Shown here: positions 1-5,827 of the stretch, piece after piece
How positions within the stretch are numbered: position 1 is the stretch's first letter
Layout: every line of letters begins with the position of its first letter
NCBI GenBank assembly: GCA_943913625.1
Contig: CALTYW010000077.1
Location: 1-10,888 of the forward strand
From: an uncultured Campylobacter sp.
GTDB lineage: Bacteria > Actinomycetota > Actinomycetes > Mycobacteriales > Mycobacteriaceae
Direction: 5' to 3'
DNA length: 10,888 bases
Notes under the pieces: generated by a model
Databases searched by the model: none
Seen by the model: the letters and a program-made list of their open reading frames with translations, nothing else
Told to the model about the DNA's origin: nothing
Translations under genes and position numbers: made by a program

Positions 1-177
1 GGCGACGCGGTTGCCGTTGTCGTCCAGGCGGCCCGGGCCGACAGCGATGACGACAGCCTCCTGCGGCTTCTCAGCAGCGGAGTCGGGGATAACCAGGCCG
101 GAGGCGGTGGTGGTCTCAGCCTCGGCGATCTGGACGAGGACCTTGTCTTCGAGCGGCTTGATGTTGACGTTTGCCAT
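1..177 (-). CDS. groES: Co-chaperonin GroES (Cpn10), N-terminal part
   Basis: This is the first 59 codons of GroES; the gene runs off the left edge. GroES forms the heptameric lid of the GroEL folding chamber in the cytoplasm. The visible protein begins MANVNIKPLEDKVLVQ, then has the mobile-loop region (EAETTTASGLVIPDSAAEKPQEA) and the strand with VVAVGPGR-like sequence (VIAVGPGRLDDNGNRVA), all typical of the actinobacterial family. The ATG at 177 is preceded by GAAAGG at 189-194, 11 bases away. A CIRCE operator overlaps its promoter upstream, so HrcA repression and heat induction are expected. In corynebacteria and mycobacteria groEL usually follows, but it lies outside this window. Identity is certain; only the C-terminal part is unseen. 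Confidence 0.97.
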   Translation of the reverse strand, partial: MANVNIKPLEDKVLVQIAEAETTTASGLVIPDSAAEKPQEAVVIAVGPGRLDDNGNRVA

Positions 178-278
178 GGTTTAAGCAACCTTTCGTATGT
201 GAGAACGTGTCAGCAGTTCAGGTTCGAAAAGGCGCAGCCGTCGTCGCGGGTGAACAACTGTGCTTCACACAAACCTGG

Positions 279-305
279 TTAGCACTCTACCCCCGCGAGT
301 GCTAG
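279..305 (-). promoter_or_regulatory. CIRCE operator (HrcA-binding inverted repeat)
   Basis: The plus strand reads TTAGCACTC, nine bases, then GAGTGCTAG. This is the classical CIRCE arrangement (TTAGCACTC-N9-GAGTGCTAA) with one mismatch, in the last base. HrcA binds this element and represses groESL or dnaK operons until heat shock. It overlaps the spacer and -10 of the groES promoter, so a bound repressor would block RNA polymerase. hrcA itself is not in the window. Confidence 0.95.
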
Positions 306-312
306 GTCACAA
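284..312 (-). promoter_or_regulatory. Probable housekeeping-sigma promoter of groES
   Basis: On the minus strand TTGTGA (307-312) and TAGAGT (284-289) are separated by exactly 17 bases, a plausible -35/-10 pair for the primary sigma factor. Transcription would begin near 277 and give a leader of about 100 bases before the groES ATG at 177. The CIRCE element lies over the spacer and -10. The assignment is by motif and spacing only. Confidence 0.65.
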
Positions 313-332
313 CAAAGCCGGGAGCGGCCCGC

Positions 333-782
333 TTACTCCAGCGGGGTGCCCAGGTTCAGCACCGCGTTGCGCCAGAGGCCGAACTCCTCCTCGTTGTCGT
401 CGCGGTAGTGGCGCACGGCGCGGATGGCCTGCTTGATTTCGTTGACAATCTCGTCGTCAATAGAGTGCCCGCCGCGGCCCATGAAGATCACCGGGCCGGA
501 GATCGCCGTGGACGGGTCCTGCAGGAAGTTCGGGTTGTCGGTAGCCGCGGTGTTGCGCGCCATGGACGCGACCGGGTTCGGCTCAGCGCGGTTTTCGCGC
601 GCCTCCGGGGAGAAGATGGCCTCGTACTCGTTCTCGTGGTTGACGAAGGAAACCCGCACACTGTCGCGCACCACTGGGCCGAGGAACTGGTTCGCGCTGT
701 CCATGTCGAACACGATGCGGTGGTAGGTCAGGTCGGGGTTGACAAGGAAGCCGAAGCGTTCGCGGTCGTTGCGGGAGCCCAT
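333..782 (-). CDS. Conserved-looking hypothetical protein, 149 residues, between tsaD and groES
   Basis: I do not recognise this protein. It is soluble and acidic, with no signal peptide or membrane segment. The N-terminal half looks like a beta-rich domain (FGFLVNPDLTYHRIVFDMD, then VRVSFVNHENEYEAIFSPEA). An Asn/Pro-rich middle follows, then a short strand (GPVIFMGRGG) and a C-terminal helix (DDEIVNEIKQAIRAVRHYRDD). An in-frame ATG at 800 would add six residues, but AAAGGA at 792-797 sits nine bases before the ATG at 782, so I chose 782. The gene is downstream of tsaD in the same orientation, 91 bases away, and may be cotranscribed or have its own promoter. Mycobacterial genomes, as I recall them, have no gene here, so it is probably corynebacterial. 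Confidence 0.8.
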   Translation of the reverse strand: MGSRNDRERFGFLVNPDLTYHRIVFDMDSANQFLGPVVRDSVRVSFVNHENEYEAIFSPEARENRAEPNPVASMARNTAATDNPNFLQDPSTAISGPVIFMGRGGHSIDDEIVNEIKQAIRAVRHYRDDNEEEFGLWRNAVLNLGTPLE

Positions 783-861
783 AGTGTGATGTCCTTTCAT
801 CGAGGTCAGATAGTCCCAACCTATCCGCTTTGCACCGGTCTCGCTCGGCGAGCAGGCCCGG

Positions 862-877
862 CTAGCTGTACAGCTAG
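862..877. repeat. Perfect 16-base palindrome over the tsaD stop codon
   Basis: CTAGCTGTACAGCTAG is perfectly self-complementary. It includes the tsaD stop codon (TAG at 874-876, minus strand) and starts the intergenic region before the 149-residue gene. As RNA it could form a six-base-pair stem with a GUAC loop, but no T-run follows in either direction. An operator, a weak 3'-end hairpin or chance are all possible. Confidence 0.5.
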
Positions 878-1917
878 ACCAGCGGGGTCTCCACCTCGAG
901 CGCCGTATCGGTCGCCGCGGTGAGCTCAGTCGGCTCCGCGCCCTCGTGAATGAGCTGCGCCGCCAACGCCGCGATCATGACACCGTTGTCGGTACACAGG
1001 TTGAACCGCGGCACGCGCAGCTCGATGCCTTTTTCTTCGCACCGCTCGGCCGCGAGGGCGCGCAGCCGCGAGTTCGCCGCGACGCCGCCACCCAGCAGCA
1101 GCGTCTTCGCGCCAGTGTCTTCGCAGGCCATGACCGCCTTCGCAGTGAGCACGTCGCACACGGCTTCCTGGAACGACGCGCACACATCGTCAAGCGCGAC
1201 CGTGCGCCCCTCCCGCTCGGCGGCCTCGACGTAGCGCGCCACCGCGGTTTTCAACCCGGAGAAGGAGAAGTTGTAGCGGTGCTCGCCGCGCAGATCCTCC
1301 GCGCGCGACAGCGCCCGCGGGAACGGGATCACGGCTTCGCCGTTCGCAGCATGCTTATCGACGACAGGTCCCCCCGGATACCCCAGCCCAAGCAGCCTGG
1401 AGACTTTGTCGTAGGCCTCACCGGCGGCGTCGTCAAGCGTGGTGCCCAGCTCGCGCATTGGCTTGCCCACCGCGTCGACCTCGAGGATCTGCGTGTGCCC
1501 GCCGGAGACCAGCAGGGCGATCGAGTGCGGCAACTCTTCGGCGCCGTCGAGGTTGGCCACCGCGACGTGGCCGCCCAAGTGGTTCACGCCGTAAAACGGC
1601 ACGCCCCACGCCGCCGCGTACGCCTTCGCCGCAGACGCGCCGACCAGCAGCGCGCCGGCTAAGCCCGGGCCGATGGTGGCGGCTACCGCGTCCGGCCTTT
1701 CAATGCCGGCGTCCGCCAGCGCCTTCGCCATCACCTGCGGCATGGCTTCCAGGTGCGCGCGGGAGGCGATCTCCGGAACCACGCCGCCGAAGCGGGCGTG
1801 CTGCTCCATGGAGGACGCCACCACGTCGGCGAGGATGTCCATCTGCCCGTCCTCGTGCAGCTCGACGATGCCCACACCGGTTTCGTCGCAGGAGGACTCG
1901 ATGCCGAGGATGATCAT
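874..1917 (-). CDS. tsaD: tRNA N6-adenosine threonylcarbamoyltransferase TsaD
   Basis: TsaD transfers the threonylcarbamoyl group from TC-AMP to A37 of ANN-decoding tRNAs, giving t6A, and works in a complex with TsaB and TsaE. The 347-residue protein has the full ASKHA-fold signature of the Kae1/TsaD family. It begins MIILGIESSCDETGVGIVE. FGGVVPEIASRAH lies near residues 43-55. The metal-binding pair is H113 and H117 in VNHLGGH. Further on are LLVSGGHTQ, DDAAGEAYDKVSRLLGLGYPGGP, FSFSGLKT, LLGGGVAANSRLR and the C-terminal CTDNGVMIA motif. Length is normal. Its ATG overlaps the rimI stop by four bases (ATGA), so translation is probably coupled. It is the last gene of the operon. Older annotation called it gcp or glycoprotease. 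Confidence 0.97.
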   Translation of the reverse strand: MIILGIESSCDETGVGIVELHEDGQMDILADVVASSMEQHARFGGVVPEIASRAHLEAMPQVMAKALADAGIERPDAVAATIGPGLAGALLVGASAAKAYAAAWGVPFYGVNHLGGHVAVANLDGAEELPHSIALLVSGGHTQILEVDAVGKPMRELGTTLDDAAGEAYDKVSRLLGLGYPGGPVVDKHAANGEAVIPFPRALSRAEDLRGEHRYNFSFSGLKTAVARYVEAAEREGRTVALDDVCASFQEAVCDVLTAKAVMACEDTGAKTLLLGGGVAANSRLRALAAERCEEKGIELRVPRFNLCTDNGVMIAALAAQLIHEGAEPTELTAATDTALEVETPLV

Positions 1918-2384
1918 GCGTTACCCCTCTCGCTCTTGCGGGCGCGCATCATGGAGTACGCGTCCTTTCCGGAGGCCTGATAGTACTGCTTGCGCGTGGC
2001 CAGGGTGAAAAACCCGAATCGCTCGTACAGCGCGATGGCCGGGGCGTTATCGGTGCGCACTTCCAAAAACATCGGGCCGTCCAGCAGGTCGGCGGTGTGG
2101 GTGAGCTGATCCATCAGCGCCGTGCCCAACCCCTTGCCCTGGTAGTCGTGGGCCACGCCGATGGTGTGGATCTCAAACTCCGGATCCTCGCGCGGCCCCA
2201 GCATGGCCAGGCCCGCGTAGCCGGCGAGTGTCTCCCCGTCGAAGGCACCGATATAAAAGGTGTACGGCTGGGCCAGCTCCGCCAGGTACACGTCGCGCGA
2301 CCACGGCCCGTCGCCGGCGAAGAGGATGGCTTCCAAATCGGCGACCAAGGTGGCGTCGCTAAGCTTCAGCTCCCTGATTTCCAT
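1914..2384 (-). CDS. rimI: RimI-type ribosomal protein S18-alanine N-acetyltransferase
   Basis: A 156-residue GNAT acetyltransferase that in the classical case acetylates the N-terminal alanine of ribosomal protein S18. The acetyl-CoA loop is clear: IGVAHDYQGKGLGTALM, with Q82, G83, G85 and G87 forming the Q-x-x-G-x-G signature. E108 in FLEVR and Y120 in NAPAIALYERFGF match the RimI catalytic pair. The open frame extends upstream through tsaB, but family length and the motif start (MEIRELKLSD) support the ATG at 2384, four bases after the tsaB stop. No good Shine-Dalgarno site precedes it, so translational coupling to tsaB is likely. In actinobacteria rimI regularly sits between tsaB and tsaD. 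Mycobacterial RimI enzymes are reported to be less substrate-specific, so other protein N-termini may also be targets. Confidence 0.93.
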   Translation of the reverse strand: MEIRELKLSDATLVADLEAILFAGDGPWSRDVYLAELAQPYTFYIGAFDGETLAGYAGLAMLGPREDPEFEIHTIGVAHDYQGKGLGTALMDQLTHTADLLDGPMFLEVRTDNAPAIALYERFGFFTLATRKQYYQASGKDAYSMMRARKSERGNA

Positions 2385-2388
2385 GGCG

Positions 2389-3021
2389 CTAGCGCAGTGC
2401 GGGAGAGACCTGGGTGGGCTTCGGCTCAGCCGCGTCCGGGCGGCGCAGGTAGAGCGGCACCAGCGGCGCGGGTTCGGCGTTGAGGTCCGCGGCGGCGACA
2501 AGGCCCTCCGGCGTCGGCGGGAGGTAGGTGACCTCGCCCGCATCGACTTGCAGCTGATCGGCGAGGTTCCCGGGGACGCTGAGCACGTCCACCGGTTCGG
2601 TTGCAAGTTCCGCGGGCTTGCACACATCAGGGCCCGCGACGCGGCGGCCGTTGTCGTAGCGCGCCCAGTACACCTCGCGGCGGCGCGCGTCGGTGACCAC
2701 GAGCACTGAGCCTTCAAGCTGGGTGCCCACCGCGTCGTGGGTGCACACTCCGTGCACGGGAATGTTCAGCGCCTGCCCGAAGGCAGAGGCGGTAGCCATG
2801 CCCACCCGCAAGCCGGTGAAGGGGCCGGGGCCACAGCCGACGACAACCGCATCGAGGTCGGCGTAGGTTTTTCCGGCCTCCACCAGGAGACGGTTGACTT
2901 CAGGCACGAGCATCTCGTTGTGCGCGCGGGTGGCAACGGCCGACTGGGCAAGCACATGCCCATCGTCGACAATGCCCGCGACCAGGTCAGTGGTGGCCGT
3001 GTCGAGGGCGAGAACCAGCAT
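2389..3021 (-). CDS. tsaB: TsaB, scaffold subunit of the t6A-synthesis complex
   Basis: TsaB is a catalytically inactive paralogue of TsaD that dimerises with it and is needed for t6A formation. The 210-residue product starts MLVLALDTATTDLVAGIV and carries the diagnostic GCGPGPFTGLRVGMATASAFG at residues 63-82. DARRREVYWARY follows near 111-122, and the C-terminal PLYLRRPDA is usual for actinobacterial TsaB. The ATG at 3021 overlaps the stop of the upstream gene by one base (TAATG), a typical coupling arrangement. It is followed by rimI after four bases. Length and motifs are normal. Confidence 0.95.
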   Translation of the reverse strand: MLVLALDTATTDLVAGIVDDGHVLAQSAVATRAHNEMLVPEVNRLLVEAGKTYADLDAVVVGCGPGPFTGLRVGMATASAFGQALNIPVHGVCTHDAVGTQLEGSVLVVTDARRREVYWARYDNGRRVAGPDVCKPAELATEPVDVLSVPGNLADQLQVDAGEVTYLPPTPEGLVAAADLNAEPAPLVPLYLRRPDAAEPKPTQVSPALR

Positions 3022-3527
3022 TACTGGGTCATCCCCAGGGTCCAGCGGCCCTGGTTCATGTGGAACGGCATCGCGGTGTTCAGCGGGAAGGACTCCATCT
3101 GCGGCACGGTGCAGATGTCCACCTGGTTCAAGTTCACCGTGTCCACGTACGCCGCCTCGCCCTCAACTGCGGGGATGAGCAGCACGTGGCCAACCTCACC
3201 GTCGAGGTCCAGGCCGGCTTCTTCCAGGCCGAACGCCTGCAGCTTGGCGTCCACGATCTCCTCCGGCTCACCCGGGCAGAGCAGGGTGTAGCCGAGGAAC
3301 TTGTCGGCGTCGTACACACGCGACGGATCCACCAGCTGCGCCACCACTGCGTCGCCGCCCGGCTTGACCTGCTGGAGGGAGCGGGTCAGCGAGTTCGTCG
3401 GCGTCACGCCTGCCTGCGCGGCCGACGGGCGAGACTGCGGGATGAAGATAATCCCGATCAACAACACAATCCACAAAATCGCGGCGAGCGCGATCCATCC
3501 ACGTTCCCGGCTTGTCGTTTTGAGCAT
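3021..3527 (-). CDS. Membrane-anchored or secreted protein of unknown function inside the t6A operon
   Basis: I do not recognise this 168-residue protein. A positively charged start (MLKTTSRERG) is followed by one strong hydrophobic segment at residues 11-30. The rest, about 135 residues, would lie outside the membrane. AQA before G40 could be a signal-peptidase site, so the protein may be either anchored or released. Only two cysteines are present, C84 (LLCPGEPEE) and C139 (VDICTVP), both in the exported part and able to form a disulfide. The gene begins five bases after the alr-tsaE stop, with little room for its own ribosome site, and ends in a TAATG overlap with tsaB, so it is surely cotranscribed. 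Mycobacteria, as I recall, have no gene between tsaE and tsaB. The function is unknown; a cell-envelope role would be a guess based on the alanine racemase neighbour. Confidence 0.85.
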   Translation of the reverse strand: MLKTTSRERGWIALAAILWIVLLIGIIFIPQSRPSAAQAGVTPTNSLTRSLQQVKPGGDAVVAQLVDPSRVYDADKFLGYTLLCPGEPEEIVDAKLQAFGLEEAGLDLDGEVGHVLLIPAVEGEAAYVDTVNLNQVDICTVPQMESFPLNTAMPFHMNQGRWTLGMTQ

Positions 3528-3532
3528 GGGGA

Positions 3533-5083
3533 TTAGCCTACCCCCTGCTCATCTTCACCACCTCGGTGCCATGTAACAATGCGCGCCTCCGTCTCCGGGT
3601 CATCCGCCACGAGTGTCTCCCGGTCTAAGTTGACGTGGACGTAGGAACCCGAAAGCTGCTCCATCAGGCCGCCGCCCCACTCGGCGACCACGACGGCGTC
3701 GTCCAGGTCAGTGTCTAAGTCCAACGCGTCCAGCTCGCCAACGCCGCCAAGCCTGTACGCGTCGACGTGCACCAGGTCCGGTCCGGTGGTTTTGGACTTG
3801 TGGTGCCGGGCGATGATGAACGTCGGGCTGGTTACCCGCCCCTTCACTCCGAGCCCGTCCGCCAGGCCTTGAGTGAACGTGGTCTTGCCGGCGCCCAGCG
3901 GGCCCTCCAAAATCACCACGTCCCCGGCGCGCAATGTCGCCGCCAGTTCCCGGCCAAGCTGCTGCGTGTCCGCGGCGTTTTCACACACGCGGCTGCCTGA
4001 CAACGGCAAGGTGTGCTCGCGCTTCGTACGCCCGCGCGGCGCGCACACGATCTCGTAGTTGATGGTGCCAACTGCCGCGGCCGTGTCGGCGGCGCTTCGC
4101 CCACCGGGGCCGAACAACACCGCCTCGTCGCCCGCCTGCACGTTGTGGGGGTTCATACCCAACCACACCACGAACTGGTCCATGCACACCCGGCCCACCT
4201 GCGGGTAGCGTTGCCCGCCGATTGTCACCTCGAGCCCGCCCTGCCACTGACGCTGCACGCCATCGGCGTAACCGGCGGGCACGACGGCGGTCCAGCCGTC
4301 GGCGGGCGCGGCCCACGTGCGGCCGTAGCTCACGGTCTCGCCTTCCCGAATGGGCTTCACGGCAATCACGTTGCCCACCCACGTCATCGCTTCGCGCAAG
4401 CCGTTGTCGGCGCCGGCGATCGGTTCCAGCCCGTAGAGCGCCACACCGGGGCGCACCATGTCGAAGTGGAGGTCCTCGCGGGTCAGCGTCGCAGGCGAGT
4501 TGGCGAGGTGGTTGCGCGGCAACTCCAGCCCCGCACCGCGGGCCAGCTCGATTGCGCGCTGGAACACTGCGGCTTGGACGTCGGTGTAGGTGTCTTCCGG
4601 GTCGTCGGCCACAGCCAGGTGGCTCATCAAGCCTGCCACGCGGATCTTGCCCGCCTCGTGCGCCTCGGCTGCCAGGGCGAAGGCTTCCGGCCAGTGCGTT
4701 TCATCGATCCCGGCGCGGTGCATGCCGGTTTCGATGGTGAGGTAGATGGTGGGGCGCACGGAAGCGTCGATAAGTTCGCGCAAATGCTGCAGCGAGGGGG
4801 CGGCGACCTCGATCCGCGCGGGGATTTCCTCTCCAGGCTCCCACAGCCACGCCAGCACAGGCAGGTCGGTCAGCGCCTGCACGCGGCGGGCCTCGCCGAA
4901 GGTGGCGACGCCGAAGCGGTCCGCGCCGTTGGCCTCCATCACCGGCACGCAGTGCTCGATGCCATGGTTGTAGGCGTCCGCTTTGACCACGCACATCAGT
5001 TCCGCATTCCCTGCGCGCTGCTTCAGCGTACGGGTGTTGTGGGCGATGGCTTCAAGGTCGACGGTGGTGCGCAGGGGGAACAT
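3533..5083 (-). CDS. alr-tsaE: Bifunctional alanine racemase - TsaE (t6A complex ATPase) fusion
   Basis: One uninterrupted 516-codon frame encodes two complete proteins. Residues 1 to about 357 are a PLP-dependent alanine racemase, which makes D-alanine for peptidoglycan. Visible motifs are the PLP lysine K34 in VVKADAYNHG, HLANS (192-196), RPGVALYG (211-218), the catalytic-tyrosine segment VSYGRTW (Y253), VPAGYADG and GRVCMDQ (297-303). Residues from about 360 to 516 are TsaE, the P-loop ATPase of the t6A complex: Walker A GPLGAGKTT (394-402), TSPTF (419-422), VHVDAYRL (438-445) and AEWGGG (467-472). Both domains have normal length, and almost no linker separates them. The ATG at 5083 begins the usual Alr N-terminus, ten bases after the upstream stop, with no strong ribosome site. 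In C. glutamicum and mycobacteria, as I recall, the two are separate adjacent genes. A sequencing error that hides a stop is possible but unlikely. Confidence 0.93.
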   Translation of the reverse strand: MFPLRTTVDLEAIAHNTRTLKQRAGNAELMCVVKADAYNHGIEHCVPVMEANGADRFGVATFGEARRVQALTDLPVLAWLWEPGEEIPARIEVAAPSLQHLRELIDASVRPTIYLTIETGMHRAGIDETHWPEAFALAAEAHEAGKIRVAGLMSHLAVADDPEDTYTDVQAAVFQRAIELARGAGLELPRNHLANSPATLTREDLHFDMVRPGVALYGLEPIAGADNGLREAMTWVGNVIAVKPIREGETVSYGRTWAAPADGWTAVVPAGYADGVQRQWQGGLEVTIGGQRYPQVGRVCMDQFVVWLGMNPHNVQAGDEAVLFGPGGRSAADTAAAVGTINYEIVCAPRGRTKREHTLPLSGSRVCENAADTQQLGRELAATLRAGDVVILEGPLGAGKTTFTQGLADGLGVKGRVTSPTFIIARHHKSKTTGPDLVHVDAYRLGGVGELDALDLDTDLDDAVVVAEWGGGLMEQLSGSYVHVNLDRETLVADDPETEARIVTWHRGGEDEQGVG

Positions 5084-5093
5084 GCAGCCAACA

Positions 5094-5753
5094 CTAGAGC
5101 AGGTGCGCGGTGCCGAGCGCCACCAGCATGGCGGCCACGGCCCACGTAGCTACGAGCGTGACCGTCTGCGTGTGCTCGCGGGCCCAGTCGAATCCCCTAC
5201 CGGCGGCGCTGTGCGGCTTCGCGCGCACCCAGCCCACAAGCAGCGCGGAGAGCGTGGGCAGCGACAGTGCGACCGAGGCGTACAAGATGATCGAGGTGTA
5301 GCGGATCGCCGGCTCAATGCCCGCCGCAGAGAGCACCGCCAACCCGCCGTAGAAGGGCACCGACGTCGCCGACTGGATCAGCCCCAGAACCACACCGGTG
5401 AGCACGGTCATCGGCCCGGGTGTCTGCAGCGGTTTGAGAATGCGCTGCGTGAGCGCCGAGTTGTCCCCGCCGCGCAGCGCGAGAACACCCGTGACCAGGC
5501 CCGTGGCAATAAGCAGCCAACCGAACACCGGCCCCTCCACGAACTGCTGCACCACGGGACCTAAACCGTCGAAGATCACCAGCATCAGCAGCGCCAGACC
5601 GGCCACCCCCAGCCAGTCGCCCGCAATCAGCAGTGCGGTGGTGCGCGAATAGCGCTTGCTTTGCGCGGGAACCATAATCCCCACCGCCACAATCACCCCG
5701 ATGAGGAGAAGATTCACCGAATCCACGAATGCGAGACGCAGCGCTGCGAGCAT
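5094..5753 (-). CDS. Six-helix membrane protein, possible LysE/GAP-like transporter
   Basis: A 219-residue integral membrane protein with six hydrophobic segments at roughly residues 8-29, 40-62, 75-94, 113-137, 147-174 and 196-217. It has no signal peptide. The N-terminal AFVDSVNLLLIG and the later VVLGLIQSATSVPFYGG resemble the Asp/Ser/Asn and Pro-containing helix starts of the LysE/CcdA-like superfamily (including the mycobacterial GAP family). I offer this only as a weak family hint, and no substrate can be given. The start is secure: AAAGGAGG at 5758-5765 sits four bases before the ATG at 5753. It is the first gene of the operon leading into alr-tsaE and diverges from the hydrolase-like gene, sharing a short promoter region of about 75 bases. 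A permease-type gene beside alr is also known, I believe, in other corynebacteria. Confidence 0.85.
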   Translation of the reverse strand: MLAALRLAFVDSVNLLLIGVIVAVGIMVPAQSKRYSRTTALLIAGDWLGVAGLALLMLVIFDGLGPVVQQFVEGPVFGWLLIATGLVTGVLALRGGDNSALTQRILKPLQTPGPMTVLTGVVLGLIQSATSVPFYGGLAVLSAAGIEPAIRYTSIILYASVALSLPTLSALLVGWVRAKPHSAAGRGFDWAREHTQTVTLVATWAVAAMLVALGTAHLL

Positions 5754-5792
5754 CCGGCCTCCTTTGGTGTGTGCGTTGGTGTGCGCGTCCGG

Positions 5793-5820
5793 TTCACCCT
5801 AGCGGAGAGTGCAGTAGAAT
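5793..5820 (+). promoter_or_regulatory. Candidate promoter of the hydrolase-like gene, arranged for a leaderless mRNA
   Basis: TAGAAT at 5815-5820 is a good -10, and TTCACC at 5793-5798 is a weak -35 with a 16-base spacer. The -10 ends seven bases before the GTG at 5828. Transcription would therefore begin at or next to the start codon, and no Shine-Dalgarno sequence lies in between. This is the pattern of leaderless mRNAs common in corynebacteria and mycobacteria. Confidence 0.6.
5796..5801 (-). promoter_or_regulatory. Candidate -10 of the membrane protein-alr-tsaE-tsaB-rimI-tsaD operon
   Basis: On the minus strand TAGGGT fits the actinobacterial TANNNT -10 pattern and would start transcription near 5789, leaving a leader of about 35 bases that includes the strong AAAGGAGG ribosome site. 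No convincing -35 is visible. It overlaps the -35 area of the divergent plus-strand promoter, so the two may compete. Assignment rests on position and a short motif. Confidence 0.35.
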
Positions 5821-5827
5821 CGCCGGT

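Noticed and set aside
314..332. Short GC hairpin just after the 149-residue gene as a terminator
   Set aside because: The best stem is only four base pairs, with TTTGTTG after it. This is too weak to call, and it abuts the groES -35 box.
783..800. ATG at 800 as start of the 149-residue gene
   Set aside because: No ribosome site precedes it, whereas AAAGGA lies at the right distance before the ATG at 782; the six extra codons include that ribosome site.
2385..2717. N-terminal extension of the rimI frame to 267 residues
   Set aside because: The extension overlaps tsaB entirely and encodes an Arg/Ser/Pro-rich sequence. The GNAT domain starts at the ATG at 2384.
4013..5149. Long plus-strand open frame (378 codons) opposite the alr part of the fusion
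   Set aside because: It is antisense to a fully recognised enzyme. Its translation is His/Arg/Gly-rich without motifs, as expected from the opposite strand of high-GC coding DNA.
5729..5827. Upstream ATG start for the hydrolase-like gene
   Set aside because: It would overlap the start of the divergent membrane protein gene and place the TAGAAT promoter inside the coding region. The added residues are Cys/Trp/Arg-rich and unlike the family.
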